From: an uncultured Acidobacteriota bacterium
GTDB taxonomy: Bacteria > Acidobacteriota > Blastocatellia > Pyrinomonadales > Pyrinomonadaceae
NCBI GenBank assembly: GCA_902826795.1
Contig: CADEGD010000006.1
Location: forward strand, 85,768-149,767
Direction: 5' to 3'
DNA: 64,000 nucleotides
This document shows, in pieces, positions 42,901-53,975 of this stretch. The translations under genes and the position numbers were made by a program. Within the stretch, counting starts at the first letter, position 1. Each line of letters starts with the position of its first letter. Below the pieces are notes generated by a model. It did no database searches, was not told where the DNA came from, and saw nothing but the letters and a program-made list of their open reading frames with translations.

Positions 42901-43406
42901 ACTTCTTCGTAATCCTGCGGCGGAGAATTCCAAGCAAAGTAGACAGACATAACGGCCGCCGCAAAGATCGTGATCGTGCCGATCAGCCTGATCATGCCCG
43001 CGATGCTTTTCGTGTGGCCGAGCCATCCGAGCCGCTCCAGCATCCAGTTCCAATCATGTATTCCGCCGCCGACAAGCGGAAGCAGCATTTCGACCGCGTC
43101 CTGAGCATAGACGTAAACATTCAGTATCGATTGGCCGACCCAAAACAGAACGATCGCCGCCGAATAGTAGCTTCGCTTCCAGATGAAGTAACCGACGAAC
43201 GCCGCCGGCATAATTATCTGAAACAGCGATCCGCCGGCAAACCCCATGAACTCTCCGAATGGAGCGAAAACGAAATGTCCCGTCTCGTGTATCGGCAGGT
43301 CGACCATGTCGAGAAAGCTGCCCGCGAGCGGGTCGTAAGCGATCCACAAAAAGTAGAGTGTGCAGACGCCGGCGACAATCAATTTTGGATATCTTAGATC
43401 GATCAC
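42897..43406 (-). CDS. Membrane protein with HExGH motif
   Basis: 170 residues from GTG at 43406. About four membrane segments are seen (near 8-28, 60-80, 88-110 and 135-158). Between the first two lies DLPIHETGHFVFAPFGEFM, an HExGH motif like that of zinc metallopeptidases, next to a hydrophobic helix as in M50-type intramembrane proteases. A second metal-ligand motif (NPDG or DxxP) is not obvious; QSILNVYVYAQDAVEM is the nearest candidate. I cannot assign a known family. Coupled by 4-bp overlaps to both neighbours. Confidence 0.65.
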   Translation of the reverse strand: MIDLRYPKLIVAGVCTLYFLWIAYDPLAGSFLDMVDLPIHETGHFVFAPFGEFMGFAGGSLFQIIMPAAFVGYFIWKRSYYSAAIVLFWVGQSILNVYVYAQDAVEMLLPLVGGGIHDWNWMLERLGWLGHTKSIAGMIRLIGTITIFAAAVMSVYFAWNSPPQDYEEV

Positions 43407-44251
43407 AAAAGTTTGTTTCGAATGATCCAGCCTTTCACCTGTCCGTTGAACCACTGCGGCCGCTCCATGTGAAGGAAGTGGCTCGTGCCCTGCCACATTT
43501 GAAACTCGAGGTTCGGCGCGACCTCACGATATCGAGCCTCGAGATTCTCCGGCCAATACGGCGACGGCGCCATTATCGCGAGCGTTGGCACGCTGATCTT
43601 TCCGTGCTCGGCGTAAGAGTCGTCGTTCATCTTCCGCATCGCACTCGTCGCGACATGCTCTGGCGTTGAAAGCATCGACGTGCGGATGGTCGCGGCAAGA
43701 GTCGTGTCTTTCGGAAGCATTCCGTTGATAAACTGCGGCGCCGTATTCTTGTAGTCGGCGTAAAACGGCTCAAAGAATTTCTCGAGCTCCGCCCGATTCG
43801 GATAAGGCAGCAATGCTCCATCGACGATCACAAGCCCGAGAGTCTTCTCCGGATACATCTCGTGATACTTGCGAATGATCGGCGTGCCCATGCTGTGACC
43901 TGCGAGCACGGCTTTCTTCACGCCCGCGTGTTTCATCACGCCGTCAACTGCCTTGGCGAAGAGGTCGATCGTGTAGTCGGTCTTGGGCTTGTCGCTTTCA
44001 CCGTGGCCGGGCAGGTCCATGGCGATCACACGATAGCCCGGAAAGGCGCTATACGTGTCCTTCCAAAACTCGACGTTGCACGTCCAGCAATGTACGAGCA
44101 CGATCGCATTTTTCGCCTTCGAATTTCCGATGTCGTAATAACGGATCTTTTTGCCGTCAACAACCGTAACCCAATTGCTTTCCGGCGACTGCTGAGCAGC
44201 GGCTGAAACGGCTAACCATATGAATAAAAAGATGACCCAAGCCCTTCTCAT
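43403..44251 (-). CDS. Secreted alpha/beta hydrolase
   Basis: 282 residues from ATG at 44251. The signal peptide is RRAWVIFLFIWLAVSAAAQ. Alpha/beta-hydrolase 1 family with oxyanion region LVHCWTCNVEFW, nucleophile elbow VLAGHSMGTPI and the catalytic His in WQGTSHFLHMERPQ. The acid is probably in the VIVDGAL or IMAPSPYWPEN region. It is likely exported to the periplasm. Overlaps the GNAT gene upstream (ATGA) and the HExGH gene downstream (GTGA). Confidence 0.86.
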   Translation of the reverse strand: MRRAWVIFLFIWLAVSAAAQQSPESNWVTVVDGKKIRYYDIGNSKAKNAIVLVHCWTCNVEFWKDTYSAFPGYRVIAMDLPGHGESDKPKTDYTIDLFAKAVDGVMKHAGVKKAVLAGHSMGTPIIRKYHEMYPEKTLGLVIVDGALLPYPNRAELEKFFEPFYADYKNTAPQFINGMLPKDTTLAATIRTSMLSTPEHVATSAMRKMNDDSYAEHGKISVPTLAIMAPSPYWPENLEARYREVAPNLEFQMWQGTSHFLHMERPQWFNGQVKGWIIRNKLL

Positions 44252-44760
44252 TTCCCAAAAAACTCCTGTTTTGTAATGCCGTAGAACGCGCACTCTTCAT
44301 CGTAGTGTACTTCGTTCTTCTCGAACTTCATCCCGAGCTTTTCCATTATCCGGCGCGACGCCGCGTTCGGAACGTTAGCAACAGCGACTATCCGCTCAAG
44401 GCCCATCATGTTGAATCCATATTCCATCCAGCCTCGGGCGGCTTCCGTGCCTATCCCGAGTCCCCAATATTTTTTGATGATGCTGTATCCAACCTCGATC
44501 TCGCCCGTATCCTCAAGCGGCTGCAGGCCAGCCGATCCGATAATGTCACCCGTTTCCTTCCATATCATCGGACACATTCCTACGCCAAACTTTTCATAGC
44601 AATCCATGTAAAACTTTATCCGCGTAGCCAGCGCTTCGGCGTTCTGTCGTGTCGGCCCGCCGAGATATCTGTTTACCTCCGGGTCCGAACGCTGCTCGAT
44701 AAGCAGCGGCAGATCGCCGTCAACAAATTGTCGAAATCTTAGTCGCTCGGTTTCAATCAT
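44248..44760 (-). CDS. GNAT-family N-acetyltransferase
   Basis: 170 residues from ATG at 44760. RimJ/RimL-like opening MIETERLRFRQFVDGDLPLL, substrate loop SDPEVNRYLGG, acetyl-CoA strand EIEVGYSIIKKYWGLGIGTE and VANVPNAASRRIMEKLGMKF. Probably acetylates a protein N-terminus or a small amine. An upstream extension overlaps pdxH and is not needed. Confidence 0.9.
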   Translation of the reverse strand: MIETERLRFRQFVDGDLPLLIEQRSDPEVNRYLGGPTRQNAEALATRIKFYMDCYEKFGVGMCPMIWKETGDIIGSAGLQPLEDTGEIEVGYSIIKKYWGLGIGTEAARGWMEYGFNMMGLERIVAVANVPNAASRRIMEKLGMKFEKNEVHYDEECAFYGITKQEFFGK

Positions 44761-44783
44761 AGAATGAGTTCGCTCACCAAAAA

Positions 44784-45422
44784 TTAAGGCGACAGCCGCT
44801 TGATCGTCCATGTATCGCCTGATCGAAGGTAGCGCATACGGTCGTGTAGGCGGCTGCGACGGCCTTGCCAAAATTCAAATTCGGTCGGCGTGACGGTGAA
44901 TCCGCCCCAGTGTTCAGACCGCGGAACGCTGCCCTCGGGATGTTTAGCCGTTAGCTCGTCAAAACGCCTTTCCAAAATTTCCCTTGATTCGATCACCGAA
45001 CTCTGCTCGGACGCTAGAGCGCCGATCTGACTCTTGTAGGGTCGCTTGGCGAAATACTCGTCCGACTCGGCAGCGGAGGCTTTTGCCGCTGTTCCGCGAA
45101 TGAAGATCTGCCGTTCGAGTTCCTTCCAAAAGAAGTGCAGGTAGCAGTTAGGATTGGCGGCGAGCTCACGGCCTTTGCGGCTGTTGTAATTGGTGAAAAA
45201 AGTGAAGCCTTCAGCGTCGAATCCTTTTAGCAAAACCGTCCGCCCTGACGGCTTTCCGTCGAGCGATGCCGTGCCGAGATGCATCGCGTTCGGCTCGAAG
45301 ATCTCAGCGGCAACGGCATCGTCGAACCATGCGGCGAACTGCACGAACGGATCAGCGGCGACAGTCGATCGCGTCAGCTCGCGCTGCGAATATTCTTGTC
45401 TTAACGCCGCGAGGTCTTTCAT
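44784..45422 (-). CDS. pdxH: Pyridoxamine/pyridoxine 5'-phosphate oxidase
   Basis: 212 residues. FMN-dependent oxidase making pyridoxal 5'-phosphate: LGTASLDGKPSGRTVLLKGF, TFFTNYNSRKGRELAANPNC, RSEHWGGFTVTPTEFEFWQG and RLHDRMRY are diagnostic. Full length and catalytically complete. Overlaps DUF1015 by 4 bp. The window also holds yggS, another PLP-homeostasis gene, but at a distant locus. Confidence 0.96.
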   Translation of the reverse strand: MKDLAALRQEYSQRELTRSTVAADPFVQFAAWFDDAVAAEIFEPNAMHLGTASLDGKPSGRTVLLKGFDAEGFTFFTNYNSRKGRELAANPNCYLHFFWKELERQIFIRGTAAKASAAESDEYFAKRPYKSQIGALASEQSSVIESREILERRFDELTAKHPEGSVPRSEHWGGFTVTPTEFEFWQGRRSRLHDRMRYLRSGDTWTIKRLSP

Positions 45423-46648
45423 ATCAAATGAACAAACAAACCGTCTTTCAATTTTGGCTCAAACCACGTCGACTTTGGCGGCATGATCTCGCCCATGTCG
45501 GACACGGCGAAAAGATCTTCCATCGATGTCGGATACATTGAGAATGCGACTGCGTAGTCGCCCGAATCGACAAGCCGTTCGAGCTCGTCCGTACCGCGAA
45601 TGCCGCCGACGAATGAGATCCGCTCGTTCGTTCGCGGATCGTCGATGCCGAGGATCGGGGCGAGGATGTTCTGCTGCAAGATGCTCACGTCTAACGATTC
45701 GATCGGGTTCGGTTGATGAATGTTCTCGACGATGTAAGTAATCTTGCTCCACTCGCCGTCAAGATACATCGAAAATGATCGACCGTGTTTCGGAACTTTC
45801 GTGTCAGTCTTTTCGACAGTGAACGCGTGCGAAAGGCTTGCAAGAAAATCATCCTTGCTAAGGCCATTCAGATCTTTTACCGCACGGTTGTATGGCAAGA
45901 TCTTCAGATCTTCAGCCGGGAAAACGCCGGCCATTAGGAAGTTGTATGGCTCGTCGCCGGTGTGATCGGGGTTCTGATCTTTTAATGTCTTGCGAGCAAG
46001 CGAGGCCGACTCAGCACGGTGGTGACCATCGGCGACGTACAAGGCTGGCACTTCCGCAAACGCCGCGACGAGCGCATCGACGTCTTGCACTTTCCAGACC
46101 GTCTGCGTCACGCCGCCGGCGTCGCACTCACATTCGTAAAGCGGTTCACGCGAAGTTTCGTCGGCAATGATCCGACGCGTCTCGTCGGTGCCGCGAAAGG
46201 CGAGGAAGATAAGCCCGGTCTGCGCACCGAGATAGATCATGTGATCGGTACGGTCTTTCACCTTGCCGGGTCGCGTTTTTTCGTGTTTCTTGATCAGTCC
46301 GGCGTCATATTCATCTATCGAACACGTCGCTACGATGCCGGTTTGCACGTGCGGTCCAATGCTCAAACGATAGATGTATATTGACGGCTCGGCGTCCTGC
46401 GTGAGCCAGCCTTCGCGAATGAAACTCTCGAGATTCTCTTTCGACTTTGCAAGCACATCGGCCTCGGCCGGGTCTGAGCCGAGAGGAAATTCAGCTTCCG
46501 GTCTGGTAACGCGAAGAAAGCTGTGAGGATTTTCCGCGATGTATTCACGCACTTCGGAATCGTAAGGCACGTCGTATGGTACGCACGCGACCTTATCGAC
46601 TAGGTTTGTCGGCGGGCGGAGAGCTTTAAATGGTTTAATGACTGACAT
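45419..46648 (-). CDS. DUF1015 family protein
   Basis: 409 residues matching DUF1015: IKPFKALRPPTNLVDKVACV, PYDVPYDSEVREYIAENPHS, VTRPEAEFP, KKHEKTRPGKVKDRTDHM, YVADGHHRAESA, YNFLMAGVFPAEDLKILPYN and SMYPTSMEDLFAVSDMGEIM. The family is widespread and its role uncertain. It starts 2 bp after the lipoprotein stop. Confidence 0.92.
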   Translation of the reverse strand: MSVIKPFKALRPPTNLVDKVACVPYDVPYDSEVREYIAENPHSFLRVTRPEAEFPLGSDPAEADVLAKSKENLESFIREGWLTQDAEPSIYIYRLSIGPHVQTGIVATCSIDEYDAGLIKKHEKTRPGKVKDRTDHMIYLGAQTGLIFLAFRGTDETRRIIADETSREPLYECECDAGGVTQTVWKVQDVDALVAAFAEVPALYVADGHHRAESASLARKTLKDQNPDHTGDEPYNFLMAGVFPAEDLKILPYNRAVKDLNGLSKDDFLASLSHAFTVEKTDTKVPKHGRSFSMYLDGEWSKITYIVENIHQPNPIESLDVSILQQNILAPILGIDDPRTNERISFVGGIRGTDELERLVDSGDYAVAFSMYPTSMEDLFAVSDMGEIMPPKSTWFEPKLKDGLFVHLI

Positions 46649-46650
46649 TT

Positions 46651-47145
46651 TTATGGAGTAGGCGTGGCCATCGGGGCGGTCGGGATCTGATTTTGTCGAA
46701 TGATGTCGTCGATTGCGGCATCGTTCTGCTGTTGAATGTCCTGCATCAATCGGTCGGCGTAGCCTTTTTTATCGATCTTCCACTGGCTGTCTTCGAAAAG
46801 GAACGGCCAAGTTTCCCATTGACCGAACGAATTCTTCACTTCGATCGTCGCCTTCTCACCCTCGATCTTTTCGTTGCGAAACTCGAAAACTTTCTGTGAT
46901 TCGGGGAAAAGTGTCTCGCGCTTAACGATCTCGTCAAGCGCGACTGATTGCGATTTCGCCTCTTGATCGAGCATCCTTATCGTATCCGCCGAGAGCAAAA
47001 GCTTCATCGTCGTCGTATCTTTCGCCTTGACCGCCTTGGTGTAGGTCTTCATCGTCTCGACCGGCGATTTCGGCTCAGACGCGGCTCCGCAAGCGGCTGC
47101 AAATACCGCCGCAAACATCAATAAACTGGTATGAAAAGTCCGCAT
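46651..47145 (-). CDS. Putative lipoprotein (DUF4878-like)
   Basis: 164 residues from ATG at 47145. Lipoprotein signal with lipobox AAAC (Cys about 19), then SPVETMKTYTKAVKAKDTTT, KIEGEKATIEVKN and FEDSQWKIDKKG, the pattern of NTF2-like/DUF4878 domains. The open frame runs far upstream but is not credible there. Probably the first gene of the eight-gene minus-strand operon ending at 41291. Confidence 0.8.
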   Translation of the reverse strand: MRTFHTSLLMFAAVFAAACGAASEPKSPVETMKTYTKAVKAKDTTTMKLLLSADTIRMLDQEAKSQSVALDEIVKRETLFPESQKVFEFRNEKIEGEKATIEVKNSFGQWETWPFLFEDSQWKIDKKGYADRLMQDIQQQNDAAIDDIIRQNQIPTAPMATPTP

Positions 47146-47298
47146 TTCGATAGTTTCCGCAAAACGGCAATTATATCGCACGAGCCCGAACGACGCATTT
47201 CCTTGAGAACTTTGTGAATGCTTTCCGGTCTTTGTGTTACAACTCTTCTTAACACGGAGTACGCAGAGGTTTTTCAGGGAGATCACGGAGAGGACTTT

Positions 47299-47583
47299 AT
47301 GGAACGACGAAAACTGTCGGAAGAAGAAGTGAACACGGCGCTCGAATCGCTCGATAGCTGGAAATTTGACGAGGACAAGATCGAGCGAAAGTTTAAGTTC
47401 GAAAACTTTGGGGAGGCGCTTGCCTTCGTCAACAAGGTCGGTGCGATCGCCGAAGCTGCCGATCATCACCCTGACATCAAACTCGGCTGGGGTTACGCAA
47501 AGGTCGAAACCACAACCCACGACCGCGACGGCGTCACCGACCACGACATCGCGTTGGCCAAGAGTATCGATGAGCTGGGATAG
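47299..47583 (+). CDS. phhB: 4a-hydroxytetrahydrobiopterin dehydratase (pterin-4a-carbinolamine dehydratase)
   Basis: 94 residues from ATG at 47299. PCD signature: FEDFGEALAFV-like FENFGEALAFVNKVG, then AADHHPDIKLGWGYAKVETT with the catalytic His pair, and TDHDIALAKSIDEL. It dehydrates 4a-hydroxytetrahydrobiopterin. An aromatic amino-acid hydroxylase is not in the window, and many such genes have moonlighting or molybdopterin-related roles. Confidence 0.92.
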   Translation: MERRKLSEEEVNTALESLDSWKFDEDKIERKFKFENFGEALAFVNKVGAIAEAADHHPDIKLGWGYAKVETTTHDRDGVTDHDIALAKSIDELG

Positions 47584-47590
47584 GAAAGTA

Positions 47591-49013
47591 ATGAACGTTC
47601 GCGCGAAACACTTTGAGAAGTTCTTATCCGTTCTCCCGCTAATCATCCTGCTTGTTGCGTCAGTTCGGGCCGATGCGATCGACGATCTGGTTCGCCGCGA
47701 GATGGAGAAACGGAAGATTCCCGGCATATCGATCGCCGTTTTACGCGAAGGGAAGATCGTCAGGGCCGATGGTTACGGTTTCGCCAATCTGGAGACGCGG
47801 ACCCCGGCATCGAAGGATACTGTTTACGAGATCGGCTCGATATCAAAGCAGTTTGCGGCTGAGGCGATCATGCTGTTGGTCGAGGATGGAAAGCTAAGCC
47901 TTGACGATCCGATCAATAAGTACTTGCCCGCGAACGCGCCGGAATCTTGGAAAGCGATAACTGTCCGGAACCTGCTGAACCACACGTCCGAGTAAAGGAT
48001 TGGACGGAGGTTAAGGAGTTTTCGTATCGCCGAGAGTATACGCACGAGGAATTCGTCGATCTCGTTAAGAATTTTCCGCTGCAGTTCGCTCCGAACGAGA
48101 ACTGGCTTTATTCAAATACAAACCTCCCGCTGATAGGAATCATTGTCGAACGAGCGAGCGGCGAATCTTTCGAAGAACTTGTCACCCGACGGATATTTAA
48201 ACCCCTGGGTTTCCCGACCATCCGATTCAAGCATCAGGAAGATGTCGTCACAGATCGGGCGAGCGGATACGTACTGAGAAACGATCAGTTAAAGAACGGA
48301 GAACCTTTCCGGCCACGCGTGATCGCCGCGAGCGGAGGCGTTCTGGCGAGTGCGGTCGATCTTGCCCGGTGGTGGGAAGCGGTGTTTAAGCAACGCGTAG
48401 TCAAGAAAGATAGTCTGGATCAGATGCTGCAGCCGACCGTTTTGAAGGATGGGCGCTCGGTCGCTCACGGATTCGCTTTCTTTTCCGATTCGTTCAACGG
48501 ACATCGCGTCGTGCAGCATTTCGGCTCGACCGTCGGCGGTTTCGGCAGCATCGTCCGCTATTTTCCAAAGGAAGACGTAACGGTAGCGGTGATCGGAAAT
48601 CTCGAAGACGCGGATTGGGAGCCGAATATATCGCCAAGCGGATTTCGGGTCACTTTATCCCGGGCGCGTTCGTCGCCGGAATGAAGGAAACTCCTGATCT
48701 GACGAGAGGGCAGACGGCAAAGCATCTGGAAATTTTGAAAGCGATCTCGAACAGATCAAAACCGGCTGAACTCTCGGAGAACTACGCCTCGAAAGTGACC
48801 GAAAGTTTCCGCAGCCAGCTTCGCGACAACCTCGCCTTCATGCAAAAGTTTGCCTTCCTGGGAAAAGAGGCATTCAGCCCGGACCACTTCATGCTCGACC
48901 CAACCGCCGCCGAGGTCTTTCACTACAAAATGACGCTGCCGAAACGAACCGTCTATTACCACTTCCGTTTCGACAAACAAAGCAAGATCAGTTGGATCTC
49001 GTTCGAGGAATAG
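47591..49013 (+). pseudogene. Serine beta-lactamase-family (class C-like) hydrolase, two frameshifts
   Basis: The first part (47591 to about 47990) has a signal peptide and the SxxK motif in YEIGSISKQFAAEA, and ends at VRNLLNHTS then a stop. Inserting one G at about 47990 gives HTSGVKDWTEVKEF and continues in the next frame with LYSNTNLPLIGIIVERASG (YxN). A second missing G in a G-run near 48617-48620 separates NLEDADW from GAEYIAKRISGHF. The rest of the gene is well conserved. With both corrected it would be a secreted beta-lactamase/penicillin-binding-like hydrolase of about 475 residues. Confidence 0.82.
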
Positions 49014-49019
49014 GCGTTC

Positions 49020-51248
<2,229 letters not shown>

Positions 51249-51391
51249 TTATTGAGTTTTTAAGGTCAATAAAACGATAAACCTATTTTAAGACGCTTTT
51301 GGCCAAAACAAAACTTTAGTGCCGGCGGGTGTTTTTGGCCTCGGAATCCGTCTATTCAGCATGGCGGAAGATTCTATATTGCGAGGTCTTT

Positions 51392-52174
51392 ATGAAAAGT
51401 CTAATTGCCCTGAGTTGCCTATTTCTTATCTTCGGTTGTGATGTGCGTTCGCAGCTTCCCGAGAAAATGCCTGATGATGTAAGCATATCCCTTAACCAGA
51501 CCGGTGGGATGATGCGAGCACATAAAAGGATCACCGTCACAGCGGACAAGCTGGAGTTTGACGAACTCACAGGCGGCGGCGCTCCGCAGATTAAATGGAC
51601 GAAACTGATCGATCGAAAAGACGCCGAGAAACTCTATGCGACATTCGTTGAGAACCGCTTCGACATGATCAGAAATGACAAACGTACCGAGATAGTCTAC
51701 GACGCAGGATCGGAGCATATCTCTCTTTCGCTCGGCATCGGCCGGACCGTCAGTGCCGTTTACGGTAAGAACTCGCCAATGTCAGGCACCAGCCTGAGAC
51801 ACTTTCAGGCTGTCAGCAAAGCGATCGACGACCTGCTTACAAGGTATCAGGACGCCGGTTCAGCTGAGCTGACCGAAGGTTATCTGCAAGGGACGTGGCG
51901 AGCTGCGGGCGAGACGCCTGACCGCCACGCCTGGTTTCTCGAGTGGACGTTCGATAACGGACGCTTCAAGCAGATGGGCTATCCGCCGATCACGCAGGAA
52001 GGAAAATATCGCTTGATCGCCGCCGAAGGGGACAAGCTTACGATCGAGCTCTTCGATCAGAACGGCACGTTCGGCAAAGAAACGCAGCGGATCGAGATCT
52101 CGGCGGATGCCGGCCGACTGACCATCCAGAATATGAAGGGCTTTTCGAAGGTTACCGATCCAATCTCCAAGTGA
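51392..52174 (+). CDS. Putative lipoprotein, hypothetical
   Basis: 260 residues from ATG at 51392. Lipoprotein signal KSLIALSCLFLIFGC, with Cys in the lipobox. The rest is beta-rich, without a family I recognise; the second half (WFLEWTFDNGRFKQMGY, LTIELFDQNGTFGKETQRI) resembles lipocalin/META-like beta domains. Monocistronic and plus strand. Confidence 0.7.
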   Translation: MKSLIALSCLFLIFGCDVRSQLPEKMPDDVSISLNQTGGMMRAHKRITVTADKLEFDELTGGGAPQIKWTKLIDRKDAEKLYATFVENRFDMIRNDKRTEIVYDAGSEHISLSLGIGRTVSAVYGKNSPMSGTSLRHFQAVSKAIDDLLTRYQDAGSAELTEGYLQGTWRAAGETPDRHAWFLEWTFDNGRFKQMGYPPITQEGKYRLIAAEGDKLTIELFDQNGTFGKETQRIEISADAGRLTIQNMKGFSKVTDPISK

Positions 52175-52223
52175 CCGGGCCTAGCCTTTCCATTTTCCGT
52201 AGAAACGATAAAGTTGGAGATAT

Positions 52224-52400
52224 GGATTTTGAACTTCAAGACAAGTCAGCGTTCGTCAGCAAATCGACAGCGGAGACTTACTCGACCGAAGCATCAGCAA
52301 CTAGATCGTAGCGGGTAAAAGTGAGTATGAGATCCATGCGACATGGCAGCCGGGCTTGAAAGCGTTTCGCAAGATGCGGAAGAAGTATCTGCTTTGTAAT
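52224..52400 (+). pseudogene. Possible degenerate gene remnants
   Basis: A frame from 52224 reads MDFELQDKSAFVSKSTA, which loosely resembles the N-terminus of a short-chain dehydrogenase (MDxxLxxKxAxVxGSTAG), then stops. A second frame ending near 52400 reads YEIHATWQPGLKAFRKMRKK, which looks like the end of some other gene. The 249-bp gap 52175-52423 holds nothing else. Weak evidence. Confidence 0.3.
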
Positions 52401-52423
52401 TAGAGATTAAATTTAGCAATAGA

Positions 52424-53071
52424 GTGCACAAGTTATTCACAACGGGAGTTTTCGTTTTTCTGGCGGTTGGCTGCGGCTTAGCTCAAACGAAGCCGCCGGT
52501 CGCGAAGACTCTCTACTTCGACTCCGACGGTAATCAAGTCTCGAACAATGAGTTCGTCGATATTCGCATGGCGAATGCTAATTATCCAGATCGGACTTTG
52601 ATGAAGACGCTCGACGACGGGACGGTCGAGTTTCGGCTGCAAAAGATACCTCAGGAAGGTTCAAGGGCTCCCGAATTCTCGCTTAAGACGATCGAGGGGA
52701 AATCGATTTCATCGAGCGAGCTTCGCGGCAAGGTCGTCGTGCTCAATTTCTGGTTCATCGGCTGCGCAGTCTGCCGGGCGTTGAAGCCGAAGCTGAATAC
52801 ATTCAAGACAAGGTTTGACGGAAACGAGGATGTGGTGTTTATTGCCGTCACCGGCGACCCGCCGGGCGAGGTCGAAAAGTATGCCAAAAACGAACCGCTC
52901 ACCTACATTCAAACCGCAGGCGCCGAGGCCGAGTTAAAGAAGTTCGTCTTCAGCGGTTATCCGAAGAACATCGTGATCTCGAAAACGGGAGAGATAGTTT
53001 ATTGGCGAACGACAGTCCACGCGTGGGACAAGTTCGAATCGGTCGTGCGCGGCGAGCTTGCTAAGAATTAG
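52424..53071 (+). CDS. TlpA-like thioredoxin-domain protein
   Basis: 215 residues from GTG. It has a signal/lipoprotein N-terminus (FTTGVFVFLAVGCG) and a thioredoxin fold from about 75: GSRAPEFSLKTIEGKSISSS, VVLNFWFIGCAVCRALKPK (CxxC, with AV between the cysteines) and YPKNIVISKTGEIVYW. The cis-Pro is in SGYPKN. Probably a periplasmic membrane-anchored disulfide reductase or redoxin. Confidence 0.85.
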   Translation: MHKLFTTGVFVFLAVGCGLAQTKPPVAKTLYFDSDGNQVSNNEFVDIRMANANYPDRTLMKTLDDGTVEFRLQKIPQEGSRAPEFSLKTIEGKSISSSELRGKVVVLNFWFIGCAVCRALKPKLNTFKTRFDGNEDVVFIAVTGDPPGEVEKYAKNEPLTYIQTAGAEAELKKFVFSGYPKNIVISKTGEIVYWRTTVHAWDKFESVVRGELAKN

Positions 53072-53092
53072 GCTATTGATTACGGGGAAGGT

Positions 53093-53905
53093 ATGTCGAA
53101 ACGAATATTTATCACAGGGGCGTCAACAGGACTGGGCAAGGCTGCGGCGAAGCTCTTCGCGGCTAACGGCTGGCATGTGATCGCGACCATGCGGAAGCCC
53201 GAAGCCGAAACTGAGCTTAATGATTTGGATAACATCGAGCTGTTGCCGCTGGACGTTACCGATCCGGGGCAGATCAGGGAAGCGGCTCGGAAGGCCATCG
53301 AAAAAGGTCCGGTCGATGTCGTTTTTAACAACGCAGGATACGGTCTTGCGGGGCCAATGGAAGGAATTTCGGATGAACAACTCGTCCGCCAATTAGATAC
53401 GAATCTTTTGGGCGTGATGCGCGTCACGCAAGCTTTCATACCGCATTTTCGCGAGAAACGAAGCGGGCTTTTTATTACTACAACCTCTATCGGTGGCCTG
53501 GTCGCTTTGCCATTTAATTCCGCATATCACGCTACGAAGTGGGCCCTCGAAGGTTGGAGCGAAAGCCTCGCTTTCGAATTGAACAAGTTTGGCATCGGTG
53601 TCAAAACCGTTTCGCCGGGCGGCATTCAAACCGATTTTGCGGGACGCTCGCTCGTTTTAGCTTCACACCAGGCTTACGACATCCTGGTCGCGAAAGCTAT
53701 GTCGGTATTCGCTGATCCGGACCGAGCAAAGAACTATTCGACCGCCGAGCAGATCGCCGATGTCGTTTACGAAGCTGCAACCGATGGCAAAAACCAACTT
53801 CGCTACGTTGCCGGCGCCGATGCGAAAGCGATGTATGCCGAGCGGTTGGAGATAGGCGACGAAAAATTCAGAAGAGGAATTGATCAGCTCTTTCTAGGCG
53901 ACTAA
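53093..53905 (+). CDS. Short-chain dehydrogenase/reductase
   Basis: 270 residues: KRIFITGASTGLGKAAAKLF (TGxxxGxG), VFNNAGYGLAGPMEG (NNAG), TTTSIGGLVALPFNSAYHAT followed by KW (YxxxK) and SPGGIQTDFAGRS. Classical NADP-preferring SDR by the basic residue after beta-2 (ATMRKPE). The substrate is unknown. It ends about 70 bp before the Xre-RES module. Confidence 0.92.
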   Translation: MSKRIFITGASTGLGKAAAKLFAANGWHVIATMRKPEAETELNDLDNIELLPLDVTDPGQIREAARKAIEKGPVDVVFNNAGYGLAGPMEGISDEQLVRQLDTNLLGVMRVTQAFIPHFREKRSGLFITTTSIGGLVALPFNSAYHATKWALEGWSESLAFELNKFGIGVKTVSPGGIQTDFAGRSLVLASHQAYDILVAKAMSVFADPDRAKNYSTAEQIADVVYEAATDGKNQLRYVAGADAKAMYAERLEIGDEKFRRGIDQLFLGD

Positions 53906-53929
53906 TGAGATTCCGTTGTTAGAACATAG

Positions 53930-53974
53930 TTGCCCCCGGCCGGACAAATGTCCTACAATTATAGACAGGTGTCT
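53930..53974 (+). promoter_or_regulatory. Promoter and paired operators of the Xre-RES module
   Basis: TTGCCC (53930-53935) and TACAAT (53954-53959) form a promoter with an 18-bp spacer. Two related inverted repeats, GGACA-aa-TGTCC (53942-53953) and AGACA-gg-TGTCT (53963-53974), have centres exactly 21 bp apart, two helical turns. They lie between the -35 and the start codon, bracketing the -10. This fits cooperative binding of the antitoxin dimer. Confidence 0.75.
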
Positions 53975-53975
53975 G

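Noticed and set aside
47218..47298. Longer N-terminus for the pterin dehydratase
   Set aside because: The first 27 codons are unlike the family and the ATG at 47299 gives normal length.
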